A stretch of 64,000 nt of DNA from Pseudomonas sp. N3-W (lineage in GTDB: Bacteria > Pseudomonadota > Gammaproteobacteria > Pseudomonadales > Pseudomonadaceae). The position numbers and the translations under genes were made by a program. Location of the stretch: positions 244,001 through 308,000 of the forward strand of contig NZ_CP103965.1 in the NCBI RefSeq assembly GCF_024970185.1. The letters are read 5' to 3'. The notes under the pieces are model-generated. The model searched no databases. It saw nothing but the letters and a program-made list of their open reading frames with translations, and was not told the DNA's origin. Below, piece after piece: positions 1 through 7,910 of the stretch (position 1 is its first letter; every line of letters begins with the position of its first letter).

Positions 1-38
1 ATCGGTGCAAGCTCGGCACTCGACCAGGAGGTTTTCTT

Positions 39-1160
39 ATGACTACTTTACCCACTGATGTTTGCCGGTATCGCTATGACGCACTGGATCTGCTGACTGG
101 ACTTGATCGTCCTGGCCAAACCGGATTGCAGCGGTTTTACCGTCACCAGTATCTGGTGACGGAGCTGCAAGGACAGGCCAGCCAGTCTGTATTCCAGCAA
201 GGTGAGCAACTGCTGGCGCTGCACTCTCGTGAGGGCGGCAGCCTCAAGAGCCGGTTGCTGGTCACCGATCAGCAACGTTCGGTGTTGCAGGTGATTGATC
301 AGACAGGGCTGTTGCCGCAGGCCTATACGCCCTATGGCCATCGCGGGGGCGAAAGCGGCCTGAGCAGCCTGCTGGGTTTCAACGGTGAACGTCGCGACCC
401 GGTGACCGGGCATTATTTGCTGGGTAACGGGCATCGGGTGTTCAACCCGGTGCTGATGCGCTTCAACAGTCCTGACCGGTTGAGTCCGTTTGGTCGGGGT
501 GGGTTGAATCCGTATGCGTATTGTCTGGGTGATCCGGTGAATTTCAGTGATCCGACGGGGCGATTTGCGGCTATTGCCAGAATTCTCAGCAGCATCGGAA
601 CGCTGTTCAACTCAGTCATCACGTTGAGGCCCGGTATTCCCTTTCAGGTCGGACTGGATGCGCTCGCTAATGGAGCCGTATTCCGATCGCCCATTAGACA
701 TACGGTGGGTGCCGTTTCTGCCGTCGCTGCGGGAATAATGGGCGTTGCGGGAGCTACGGTCGGTGTGGCGAGCACCGTTCTTGCTGCCGTTAATCCCGCG
801 TCTACCCTGCTTCCGACGCTGGCCAATACTTCATTGGGGCTCGTAGGCAGTTCAGCAGCGGGGCGATTAGGGTCCTGGTGGGCTGCGCGTGATGTGAACG
901 TATTTCCAGCCTTGAAAAAACTGGCTAGCGAGCCGCTTCCTGCAGGCAATCCAGGGGTATTAGCGACATCAGGATCAACACGAGACACGGTGATCAACAT
1001 GACATCTTTCGGCCCGTCAGCGCCTGTTCCAACAGGGACACCTACAGCTGCGGCGCCACCAGCGCCGATTGGCTTTGAACACTTCGACTTCGATATCCCC
1101 AACACGCCGTCGGACCCTCGGCAAATGGCCACGAACATTCGACGTCGTTTTAGCAGATAG
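39..1160 (+). CDS. Orphan RHS repeat-associated core protein with hydrophobic variable C-terminus
   Basis: A 373-residue protein whose ATG follows a perfect AGGAGG by six bases, so this start looks genuine and the gene is not simply the tail of a longer one. Residues about 111-174 form the RHS core (GFNGERRDPVTGHYLLGNG and NPYAYCLGDPVNFSDPTGR are visible). Before it is a short RHS-like stretch; there are none of the many YD repeats of full-length Rhs proteins. After the core the protein changes character: residues about 215-280 are rich in Ala, Gly, Val and Leu, as in membrane-inserting segments, and the end is Pro/Ala rich. In Rhs families the region after the core is the variable effector, so a toxin role is possible but unproven. 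No immunity gene follows: the next gene is convergent and begins 22 bases on. An ordinary orphan RHS relic is the alternative. Confidence 0.8.
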   Translation: MTTLPTDVCRYRYDALDLLTGLDRPGQTGLQRFYRHQYLVTELQGQASQSVFQQGEQLLALHSREGGSLKSRLLVTDQQRSVLQVIDQTGLLPQAYTPYGHRGGESGLSSLLGFNGERRDPVTGHYLLGNGHRVFNPVLMRFNSPDRLSPFGRGGLNPYAYCLGDPVNFSDPTGRFAAIARILSSIGTLFNSVITLRPGIPFQVGLDALANGAVFRSPIRHTVGAVSAVAAGIMGVAGATVGVASTVLAAVNPASTLLPTLANTSLGLVGSSAAGRLGSWWAARDVNVFPALKKLASEPLPAGNPGVLATSGSTRDTVINMTSFGPSAPVPTGTPTAAAPPAPIGFEHFDFDIPNTPSDPRQMATNIRRRFSR

Positions 1161-1181
1161 TGTTGTACCTGCCATCAACTA

Positions 1182-2342
1182 CTAATCCGGCCAATACCAG
1201 GCCGGTTCATCCAGCACCCGCTGCCCGACAATCCCGGTCTGGCCCAAGGTCTTCTCCAGCACAATGCAATTGCACTCCGGGTCTTGCTGCAACGCCGAGA
1301 TCAGCCGCCGGGCGTGGGACACCACCCACACCTGGCACTGTTCCGAGGCGCGGATGATCAGCCGCGCCAGGGCCGGCAACAGGTCCGGGTGCAGGCTGGT
1401 TTCCGGCTCGTTCAGCACCATCAGTGACGGTGGTCGCGGGGTCAGCAGGGCGGCGATCAGCAGCAGATAACGCAATGTGCCGTCCGACAATTCCGCGGCC
1501 GACAACGGTCGCAACAATCCTTCCTGATAAAACTCGATGGCAAACCGTCCGCCCTGCAACGGCGCGATGTTCAGTCGCGCGCCGGGGAAGGCATCAGTGA
1601 TGGCGGCCTGCAAGGCCTCTGGATCGCCGATTTCGCGGATGGTCTGCAGGGCTGCCGCCAGGTCGCGCCCATCGTGGTGCAGCACTGGCGTGCGGGTGCC
1701 CAGTTGCGGCTGGCGTACCGGGGCGTCGGCGTCGCTGCGAAAGTGGTCGTAGAAGCGCCAGCGACGAATGAATTCGCGCAGGTTCATGACTTCCGGCGAA
1801 GTACGAAAACTGCCGACCTGATCGAACAGGCTGTCGAAATTCGGCGTGTGCTGAGCCAGCACTTCCCAGCTGCGACCTTCGCGGGCACGGATCATCGGGC
1901 CTTCGCGATCCACCAGCAGGCTGGCCGGGCGATAGAACGGTCCGGACCAGATGCATTCCTTTTTGATTTCCGGGTCGAGGGAGAAACAGGACTGTGTCGG
2001 CTCCGGCAGACCCAAGGCAATCGAATAGCTGAAGTCATCGCCGGCAAACCCCAGGCGCAGCCGTTTGACCCCGTGACGCACGGTGGCTTCGATTGGCACT
2101 TCGCCGTTGCGCATGCGCCGGGTGATGGTTTGCGGCCCGGCCCAAAACGTCGAGTCCAGCCCGCCCTCGCGAGCCAGCGCATTGACTACACCACCCTGAG
2201 CGGTTTCCGCCAGCAGGCGCAACGCACGATAGAGATTGGATTTGCCGCTGCCGTTGGGGCCGGTGATCAGGTTTAATCGGCCCAGCGGAATGACCAATTT
2301 GTTGATCGAGCGGTAATTGGCCACCGCGAGGGTTTTGAGCAT
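1182..2342 (-). CDS. AAA family ATPase, RecF/SMC-like (COG4637-type)
   Basis: A 386-residue single-domain ATPase of the ABC/RecF/SMC class. The Walker A motif GPNGSGKS lies at about residues 28-35, a signature-like ELSDGTLRYL precedes a Walker B-type segment (SLMVLNEPETSLHPDLL), and a conserved His follows in WVVSHARR. This order is that of predicted ATPases related to RecF and to the ATPase half of OLD proteins. No TOPRIM nuclease domain is fused or adjacent, so it is not an obvious OLD or Gabija system. I chose the ATG at 2342 because AGGAAG stands seven bases upstream and the protein then begins with the usual MLKTLAVANYRSI; an in-frame start 84 bases further up has no ribosome site. It faces the RHS gene. 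Substrate and role are unknown. Confidence 0.85.
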   Translation of the reverse strand: MLKTLAVANYRSINKLVIPLGRLNLITGPNGSGKSNLYRALRLLAETAQGGVVNALAREGGLDSTFWAGPQTITRRMRNGEVPIEATVRHGVKRLRLGFAGDDFSYSIALGLPEPTQSCFSLDPEIKKECIWSGPFYRPASLLVDREGPMIRAREGRSWEVLAQHTPNFDSLFDQVGSFRTSPEVMNLREFIRRWRFYDHFRSDADAPVRQPQLGTRTPVLHHDGRDLAAALQTIREIGDPEALQAAITDAFPGARLNIAPLQGGRFAIEFYQEGLLRPLSAAELSDGTLRYLLLIAALLTPRPPSLMVLNEPETSLHPDLLPALARLIIRASEQCQVWVVSHARRLISALQQDPECNCIVLEKTLGQTGIVGQRVLDEPAWYWPD

Positions 2343-2467
2343 GAGGTGCTTCCTGCTGCGAATGGGGCCAGTTTGCCTTATTGTCGGGAATACCGTGACC
2401 TCCCACAGGGTACGCAGCAAACCCATGCGTGTGTGGAACCCTGTTCTAAGCTCACAGTCGTATCGTC

Positions 2468-2477
2468 ACGTGCACGT
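2468..2477. promoter_or_regulatory. Palindrome ACGTGCACGT upstream of the efflux operon
   Basis: A perfect ten-base palindrome lies 24 bases before the triA-like start, in the 158-base gap between the divergent ATPase gene and the efflux operon. Its place next to a presumed promoter would suit an operator for a TetR-type repressor, the usual kind of RND regulator, but no regulator gene is adjacent. Short palindromes arise by chance, so this is weak. Confidence 0.25.
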
Positions 2478-2500
2478 TTGTATAACGCAAAGGAGTCTGC

Positions 2501-3604
2501 ATGGCGGGTACTGGATTGAAAATAATGCTCGGTCTGAGCCTCTTCGTGATGCTGACCGCCTGCGGCGAAAAAAAACCGGTCGAAAAAGACCTGCCGCGTG
2601 TCTTCGTGCAAATCGTCAAGCCTGCGGATTACGCCGCTTCGGTGACCCTGACCGGTGACGTTCAGGCCCGCGTGCAGACCGAACTGTCGTTCCGCGTCGG
2701 TGGCAAGATCATCCAGCGTATGGTCGATGTCGGTGACCGGGTTTCGGCCAGGCAAGTCCTCGCCAGACTCGATCCAAAAGACCTGCAAACCAATGTCGAC
2801 TCGGCTCAGGCCCAGGTCGTCGCCGAACAGGCACGGGTCAAGCAGACTGCTGCCGCCTTTGTCCGCCAGCAAAAACTTTTGCCCAAGGGCTACACCAGCC
2901 AAAGCGAATACGACGCTGCCCAGGCCGCATTGCGCAGCAGCCAAAGCGCGCTGACCGCCGCCCAGGCGCAACTGGCCAATGCCAGGGAACAACTGAGCTA
3001 CACCGCGCTGGTGGCCGATGCACCGGGCATCATCACCGCCCGCCAGGCCGAAGTCGGGCAAGTAGTGCAAGCCACGGTGCCGATTTTCGGCCTGGCTCGC
3101 GACGGCGAGCGTGACGCGGTATTCAACGTCTACGAATCGCTGCTGAGCGAACATCCTGCGGACAAATCCGTGGTGGTCAGCATGCTGGACAACCCTGCGA
3201 TAAAAACCACCGGCACCGTGCGCGAAATCACCCCGGCGGTGTCGGCGCAGACCGGCACTGTGCAGGTCAAAGTCAGCCTCAATGGCTTGCCGGACGGTAT
3301 GCAACTCGGTTCGGTGGTCAGCGCCACCGCCAAGACGCCGGCCAAGTCGGCGGTGGAGTTGCCCTGGTCGGCCCTGACCAAAAACCTCAGTGATCCGGCC
3401 GTGTGGCTGGTAGATGCCGATGGCAGGGCGCAACTGCACACTGTCACTGTCGGTCGTTACCTGACTGGCCACGTCATCATCAGCGGCGGGCTGAACGGCG
3501 GAGAAAAAGTCATTATCGCCGGCGGACAATTGCTGCACCCCGGCATGAAGGTCGAGATCGCCGAAAACACCTATAAGGATCTAGCGGCGGGAGCCCAGCC
3601 ATGA
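2501..3604 (+). CDS. triA: RND efflux periplasmic adaptor, TriA-like lipoprotein
   Basis: A 367-residue membrane-fusion protein. The N-terminus is a lipoprotein signal ending in LTAC, with Cys21 the predicted lipidated residue. Next come the biotinyl-lipoyl-like half motif (VGGKIIQRMVDVGDRV), a coiled-coil hairpin at about residues 90-165 rich in Ala, Gln and Lys, and the second lipoyl half and beta-barrel region. The ribosome site AAAGGAG lies close to the ATG. The stop overlaps the next start by four bases (ATGA), so it heads a three-gene operon with a second adaptor and an RND pump. Two adaptors plus one pump is the layout of P. aeruginosa TriABC, which works with the outer-membrane channel OpmH encoded elsewhere; no channel gene is present here either. 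Assignment to triA rests on order and length. Confidence 0.8.
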   Translation: MAGTGLKIMLGLSLFVMLTACGEKKPVEKDLPRVFVQIVKPADYAASVTLTGDVQARVQTELSFRVGGKIIQRMVDVGDRVSARQVLARLDPKDLQTNVDSAQAQVVAEQARVKQTAAAFVRQQKLLPKGYTSQSEYDAAQAALRSSQSALTAAQAQLANAREQLSYTALVADAPGIITARQAEVGQVVQATVPIFGLARDGERDAVFNVYESLLSEHPADKSVVVSMLDNPAIKTTGTVREITPAVSAQTGTVQVKVSLNGLPDGMQLGSVVSATAKTPAKSAVELPWSALTKNLSDPAVWLVDADGRAQLHTVTVGRYLTGHVIISGGLNGGEKVIIAGGQLLHPGMKVEIAENTYKDLAAGAQP

Positions 3605-4668
3605 AGCGCCTGTTGCTGTTGTCTGCCGGGCTGCTGCTGGTCGCCTGTTCAAAAAAAGAGCCGCCACCCGAACCGGTACGCCCGGTGTTGTCGGTCGAAG
3701 TGAAGGCCCTCGACCAGCAAAGTCTCGGCCGTTTCGCCGGCAGCATCCAGGCTCGCTACGAAAGCAACGTCGGCTTCCGGGTGCCGGGTCGCATTGCCAG
3801 TCGCAATGTCGATGTGGGCACTGAGGTGGAAAAGGGTGCCTTGCTCGCCACCCTCGATCCCACCGATCAACAGAACCAGTTGCGCTCCGCCGAGGGCGAT
3901 CTGGCGCGCATTCAGGCGCAATTCATCAACACCCAGGCCAGCGCCCGGCGTCAGCAGCAATTGTTTGATCGCGGAGTCGGTGCCCAGGCACAACTGGACA
4001 TTGCCCAGACCGATCTGAAAACCACCCAGGCCTCACTCGATCAGGCCAAGGCCGCAGTCAGCCAGGCTCGCGACCAGCTCAATTACGTCGAACTGCGCAC
4101 CGATCACAAAGCCATTGTCACCGCGTGGAACGCCGAAGCCGGGCAAGTGGTTACCGCGGGTCAACAAGTGGTGACGCTGGCGCAGCCGGACATCAAGGAA
4201 GCGGTGATTGATCTGCCCGATACACTGGTCGATCAGTTGCCGCCGGATGTGGTGTTTCAGGTCGCCGCACAACTGGACCCGAGCATCACCAGCACCGCGA
4301 CCCTGCGTGAAATCGAACCCCAGGCGCAAAGCGCCACCCGCACCCGCCGCGCTCGTCTCACCCTGACACAAACGCCTCCGGGATTTCGCCTCGGCACGGC
4401 GATCAGCGTAACGCTCAGTTCCGCGATCAAACCGCGTATCGAGTTGCCCCTGAGCGCACTGCAAGAGGTCGACGGCAAGCCGCGTATCTGGGTCATCGAT
4501 CCGCAGAGCCAGACCGTTATGCCGCGAGACATCAGCGTGGTCAGTCGCACCGATTCCACGGTGATTCTGGCCAGTGGCGTGCAATCCGGTGAGCGGGTAG
4601 TCAGCGCCGGTGTGAACAGCCTGAAACCCGGGCAGAAAGTGAAAATCGACGAGGACAGCCCACAATGA
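3601..4668 (+). CDS. triB: RND efflux periplasmic adaptor, TriB-like lipoprotein
   Basis: A 355-residue second adaptor, similar in plan to its upstream neighbour but clearly a different sequence. The lipobox is LVAC, with Cys16 predicted to be lipidated. The lipoyl half motifs flank a helical hairpin at about residues 85-160, followed by beta-barrel and membrane-proximal domains. Both ends overlap by ATGA: its start overlaps the triA-like stop and its stop overlaps the pump start, so translation is probably coupled. In TriABC both adaptors are required and are thought to form a mixed ring on the pump. The 355-residue length equals that remembered for P. aeruginosa TriB. Confidence 0.8.
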   Translation: MKRLLLLSAGLLLVACSKKEPPPEPVRPVLSVEVKALDQQSLGRFAGSIQARYESNVGFRVPGRIASRNVDVGTEVEKGALLATLDPTDQQNQLRSAEGDLARIQAQFINTQASARRQQQLFDRGVGAQAQLDIAQTDLKTTQASLDQAKAAVSQARDQLNYVELRTDHKAIVTAWNAEAGQVVTAGQQVVTLAQPDIKEAVIDLPDTLVDQLPPDVVFQVAAQLDPSITSTATLREIEPQAQSATRTRRARLTLTQTPPGFRLGTAISVTLSSAIKPRIELPLSALQEVDGKPRIWVIDPQSQTVMPRDISVVSRTDSTVILASGVQSGERVVSAGVNSLKPGQKVKIDEDSPQ

Positions 4669-7600
4669 AAGGGAGTTTCAACTTATCCGAATGGGCCCTC
4701 AAGCATCAGTCATTTGTCTGGTATCTGATGTTCGTCGCGCTGCTGATGGGCGTGTTCTCGTACATGAATCTTGGTCGCGAGGAAGACCCCTCGTTCACCA
4801 TCAAGACCATGGTCATCCAGACCCGCTGGCCCGGCGCGACCCAGGAAGACACCCTCAAGCAGGTCACGGACCGTATCGAGAAAAAACTCGAAGAACTCGA
4901 CTCCCTCGACTACGTGAAAAGCTACACCCGGCCCGGTGAATCGACCGTGTTCGTCTATTTGCGCGACACCACCAGCGCCAAGGACATCCCGCAAATCTGG
5001 TATCAGGTACGCAAGAAGATCAATGACATTCGCGGCGACTTCCCCCAGGGTCTGCAAGGACCGGGGTTCAACGATGAATTCGGCGATGTGTTCGGCTCGG
5101 TGTACGCCTATACCGCCGACGGTTTGTCGATGCGCCAGTTGCGCGATTACGTCGAGCAGGTGCGCGCCGCGATTCGCGATGTGCCGGGGCTGGGCAAGGT
5201 CGAGATGGTCGGCGAGCAGGATGAAGTGCTGTACCTGAACTTCTCCACGCGCAAACTGGCGGCGCTGGGCATTGATCAGCGGCAAGTTGTGGCGAGCCTG
5301 CAATCGCAGAACGCCGTGACCCCGGCGGGAGTGATCGAGGCCGGTCCCGAGCGGATTTCCGTGCGTACTTCTGGACGGTTCGCGTCCGAAAAAGACCTGG
5401 CCAACGTCAACCTTCGCCTCAACGACCGCTTCTATCGTCTGGCCGATGTGGCTGAGATCAGCCGTGGCTACGTCGATCCGGCGAGCCCGCAATTCCGCTT
5501 CAACGGTCAGCCAGCCATCGGCTTGGCGATTGCGATGAAGAAGGGCGGCAACATCCAGGAGTTCGGCAAGGCGCTGCACCAACGCATGACCGACCTGACC
5601 GCCGACCTGCCCGTGGGCGTGGGCGTGCACAACGTCTCGGATCAGGCCGACGTGGTCGAAAAGGCCGTCGGCGGCTTCACCAGCGCGCTGTTCGAAGCGG
5701 TGGTGATCGTGCTGATCGTCAGCTTCATCAGCCTCGGCGTGCGCGCCGGTCTGGTGGTGGCATGTTCGATTCCGCTGGTGTTGGCGATGGTCTTCATCTT
5801 CATGGAATACAGCGGCATCACCATGCAGCGGATTTCTCTCGGTGCATTGATCATCGCCCTTGGCCTGCTGGTGGATGACGCGATGATCACGGTGGAGATG
5901 ATGGTCACGCGCCTGGAAATGGGCGAGACCAAGGAGCAGGCGGCGACCTTCGCCTACACCTCGACTGCGTTCCCGATGCTCACCGGCACGCTGGTCACGG
6001 TCGCCGGTTTTGTGCCGATTGGCCTGAACGCCAGCTCGGCGGGTGAGTACACCTTTACCCTGTTTGCGGTGATTGCGGTGGCGATGCTGGTGTCATGGGT
6101 GGTCGCGGTGCTGTTCGCCCCGGTGATCGGCGTGCACATCCTCAGCGCCAACGTGAAACCCCACAGCGCAGAACCTGGCCGCATCGGCCGCGTCTTCAAC
6201 TACGGCATGCTCTGGGCCATGCGCAATCGCTGGTGGGCCATCGGCATCACCATCGCCTTGTTCGTGGCGTCGGTATTTTCCATGCAGTTCGTGCAGAACC
6301 AGTTCTTCCCTTCCTCGGACCGGCCGGAACTGCTCGTCGACCTCAACCTGCCGCAAAATGCCTCGATGGACGAGACGCGCAAGGCTGTGGATAAACTTGA
6401 GGCGACCCTCAAGGACGATCCGGATATCGTGCGCTGGAGCACTTACATCGGCGAAGGTGCGATCCGTTTCTACCTGCCCCTCGACCAGCAATTGCAGAAC
6501 CCGTACTACGCGCAACTGGTGATCGTCAGCAAAGGCCTGGAATCACGCACGGCCTTGACCCAGCGATTGCGCGAGCGGCTGCGCAAGGATTTTGTCGGCA
6601 TCGGCAGCTACGTCCAGGCGCTGGAAATGGGCCCGCCGGTGGGACGGCCGATTCAATACCGAGTCAGTGGCAAGGACATCGATCAGGTGCGCAAGCACGC
6701 TATTGCCCTGGCCACCGAGCTGGACAAGAACTCGCACATCGGCGAAATAATTTATGACTGGAACGAGCCGGGCAAAGTGCTGCGCATCGACATCGCCCAG
6801 GACAAGGCACGGCAATTGGGGCTGTCTTCGGAAGACGTGGCCAACCTGATGAACAGCATCGTGGTCGGTTCACCGGTCACTCAAGTGGACGACGATATCT
6901 ATCTGATCAACGTTGTCGGCCGTGCCGAAGATGCCGAACGCGGCACGCCGGAAACCCTGCAAAACCTGCAGATCGTCACGCCGGGCGGTACGTCGATTCC
7001 GCTGCTGGCGTTCGCCACCGTGCGCTACGAGCTGGAGCAGCCATTGGTATGGCGTCGTGACCGCAAACCGACCATCACCATCAAGGCTGCGGTGCGGGAC
7101 GAGATTCAGCCGACCGACCTGGTGAAACAGCTGAAGCCGACCATCGACAAATTCGCCGCCGCGCTGCCGGTGGGGTACAAGGTCGCCACTGGCGGCACCG
7201 TCGAGGAAAGCGGCAAGGCCCAGGGGCCGATTGCCAAGGTCGTGCCGCTGATGCTGTTCTTGATGGCGACCTTCCTGATGATCCAGCTGCACAGCGTGCA
7301 GAAGATGTTCCTGGTGGCCAGCGTGGCGCCGCTCGGGCTGATCGGCGTGGTGCTGGCGCTGATCCCCACGGGCACGCCGATGGGCTTCGTGGCGATCCTG
7401 GGGATTCTGGCGCTGATCGGCATCATCATCCGCAACTCGGTGATCCTGGTGACGCAGATCGATGCCTTCGAGAAGGACGGCTATGAGCCGTGGGACGCGG
7501 TGCTGCAAGCCACCGAGCATCGACGCCGGCCGATCTTGCTGACCGCTGCGGCGGCGAGCCTGGGGATGATCCCGATTGCGCGAGAAGTGTTTTGGGGGCC

Positions 7601-7718
7601 GATGGCCTACGCAATGATCGGCGGCATTATCATCGCCACCTTGCTGACCCTGCTGTTTTTGCCGGCACTGTACGTGGCCTGGTACAAGATTCGCGAGCCG
7701 AAAAAAGACACGCAGTAA
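4665..7718 (+). CDS. triC: RND family efflux transporter permease, TriC-like
   Basis: A 1017-residue inner-membrane pump of the resistance-nodulation-division superfamily. It shows the twofold plan: a first membrane helix near residues 15-35, a large periplasmic domain, a helix bundle at about 335-540 carrying the proton-relay segment LGLLVDDAMITVEMM (Asp-Asp in the fourth helix), a second periplasmic domain, and a second bundle ending near 1005. It couples proton entry to export of drugs or toxic compounds through two adaptors and an outer-membrane channel. The substrate cannot be read from sequence; triclosan efflux is known for the P. aeruginosa homologue. It is the last gene of the operon; REP palindromes follow its stop. 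Confidence 0.88.
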   Translation: MKGSFNLSEWALKHQSFVWYLMFVALLMGVFSYMNLGREEDPSFTIKTMVIQTRWPGATQEDTLKQVTDRIEKKLEELDSLDYVKSYTRPGESTVFVYLRDTTSAKDIPQIWYQVRKKINDIRGDFPQGLQGPGFNDEFGDVFGSVYAYTADGLSMRQLRDYVEQVRAAIRDVPGLGKVEMVGEQDEVLYLNFSTRKLAALGIDQRQVVASLQSQNAVTPAGVIEAGPERISVRTSGRFASEKDLANVNLRLNDRFYRLADVAEISRGYVDPASPQFRFNGQPAIGLAIAMKKGGNIQEFGKALHQRMTDLTADLPVGVGVHNVSDQADVVEKAVGGFTSALFEAVVIVLIVSFISLGVRAGLVVACSIPLVLAMVFIFMEYSGITMQRISLGALIIALGLLVDDAMITVEMMVTRLEMGETKEQAATFAYTSTAFPMLTGTLVTVAGFVPIGLNASSAGEYTFTLFAVIAVAMLVSWVVAVLFAPVIGVHILSANVKPHSAEPGRIGRVFNYGMLWAMRNRWWAIGITIALFVASVFSMQFVQNQFFPSSDRPELLVDLNLPQNASMDETRKAVDKLEATLKDDPDIVRWSTYIGEGAIRFYLPLDQQLQNPYYAQLVIVSKGLESRTALTQRLRERLRKDFVGIGSYVQALEMGPPVGRPIQYRVSGKDIDQVRKHAIALATELDKNSHIGEIIYDWNEPGKVLRIDIAQDKARQLGLSSEDVANLMNSIVVGSPVTQVDDDIYLINVVGRAEDAERGTPETLQNLQIVTPGGTSIPLLAFATVRYELEQPLVWRRDRKPTITIKAAVRDEIQPTDLVKQLKPTIDKFAAALPVGYKVATGGTVEESGKAQGPIAKVVPLMLFLMATFLMIQLHSVQKMFLVASVAPLGLIGVVLALIPTGTPMGFVAILGILALIGIIIRNSVILVTQIDAFEKDGYEPWDAVLQATEHRRRPILLTAAAASLGMIPIAREVFWGPMAYAMIGGIIIATLLTLLFLPALYVAWYKIREPKKDTQ

Positions 7719-7728
7719 GACACACAAC

Positions 7729-7828
7729 CTGTGGGAGCGAGCCTGCTCCCACATTGGCTTTGAAGTGGACATAAAACCTGTGGTCCACCCAACACCCCGT
7801 GGGAGCGAGCCTGCTCGCGAAGGCGATC
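7729..7828. repeat. REP palindrome pair after triC
   Basis: Two Pseudomonas REP-type palindromes in the same orientation: TGTGGGAGCGAGCCTGCTCC at about 7730 and the related GTGGGAGCGAGCCTGCTCGC at about 7799, each able to form a short hairpin. They lie between the efflux operon and the next gene and may help terminate or stabilise the efflux transcript. Confidence 0.8.
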
Positions 7829-7910
7829 TACAATTTCCCAACATTTTACTGCCCGACACACCCAAGCCAGTGCATTACCCTCGCTGCTCTCAACGCAGAA
7901 GGGACAACCC

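Noticed and set aside
1182..2342. ATPase as half of an OLD or Gabija defence system
   Set aside because: No TOPRIM nuclease domain, and no adjacent helicase or nuclease gene; the neighbours are an RHS gene and efflux genes.
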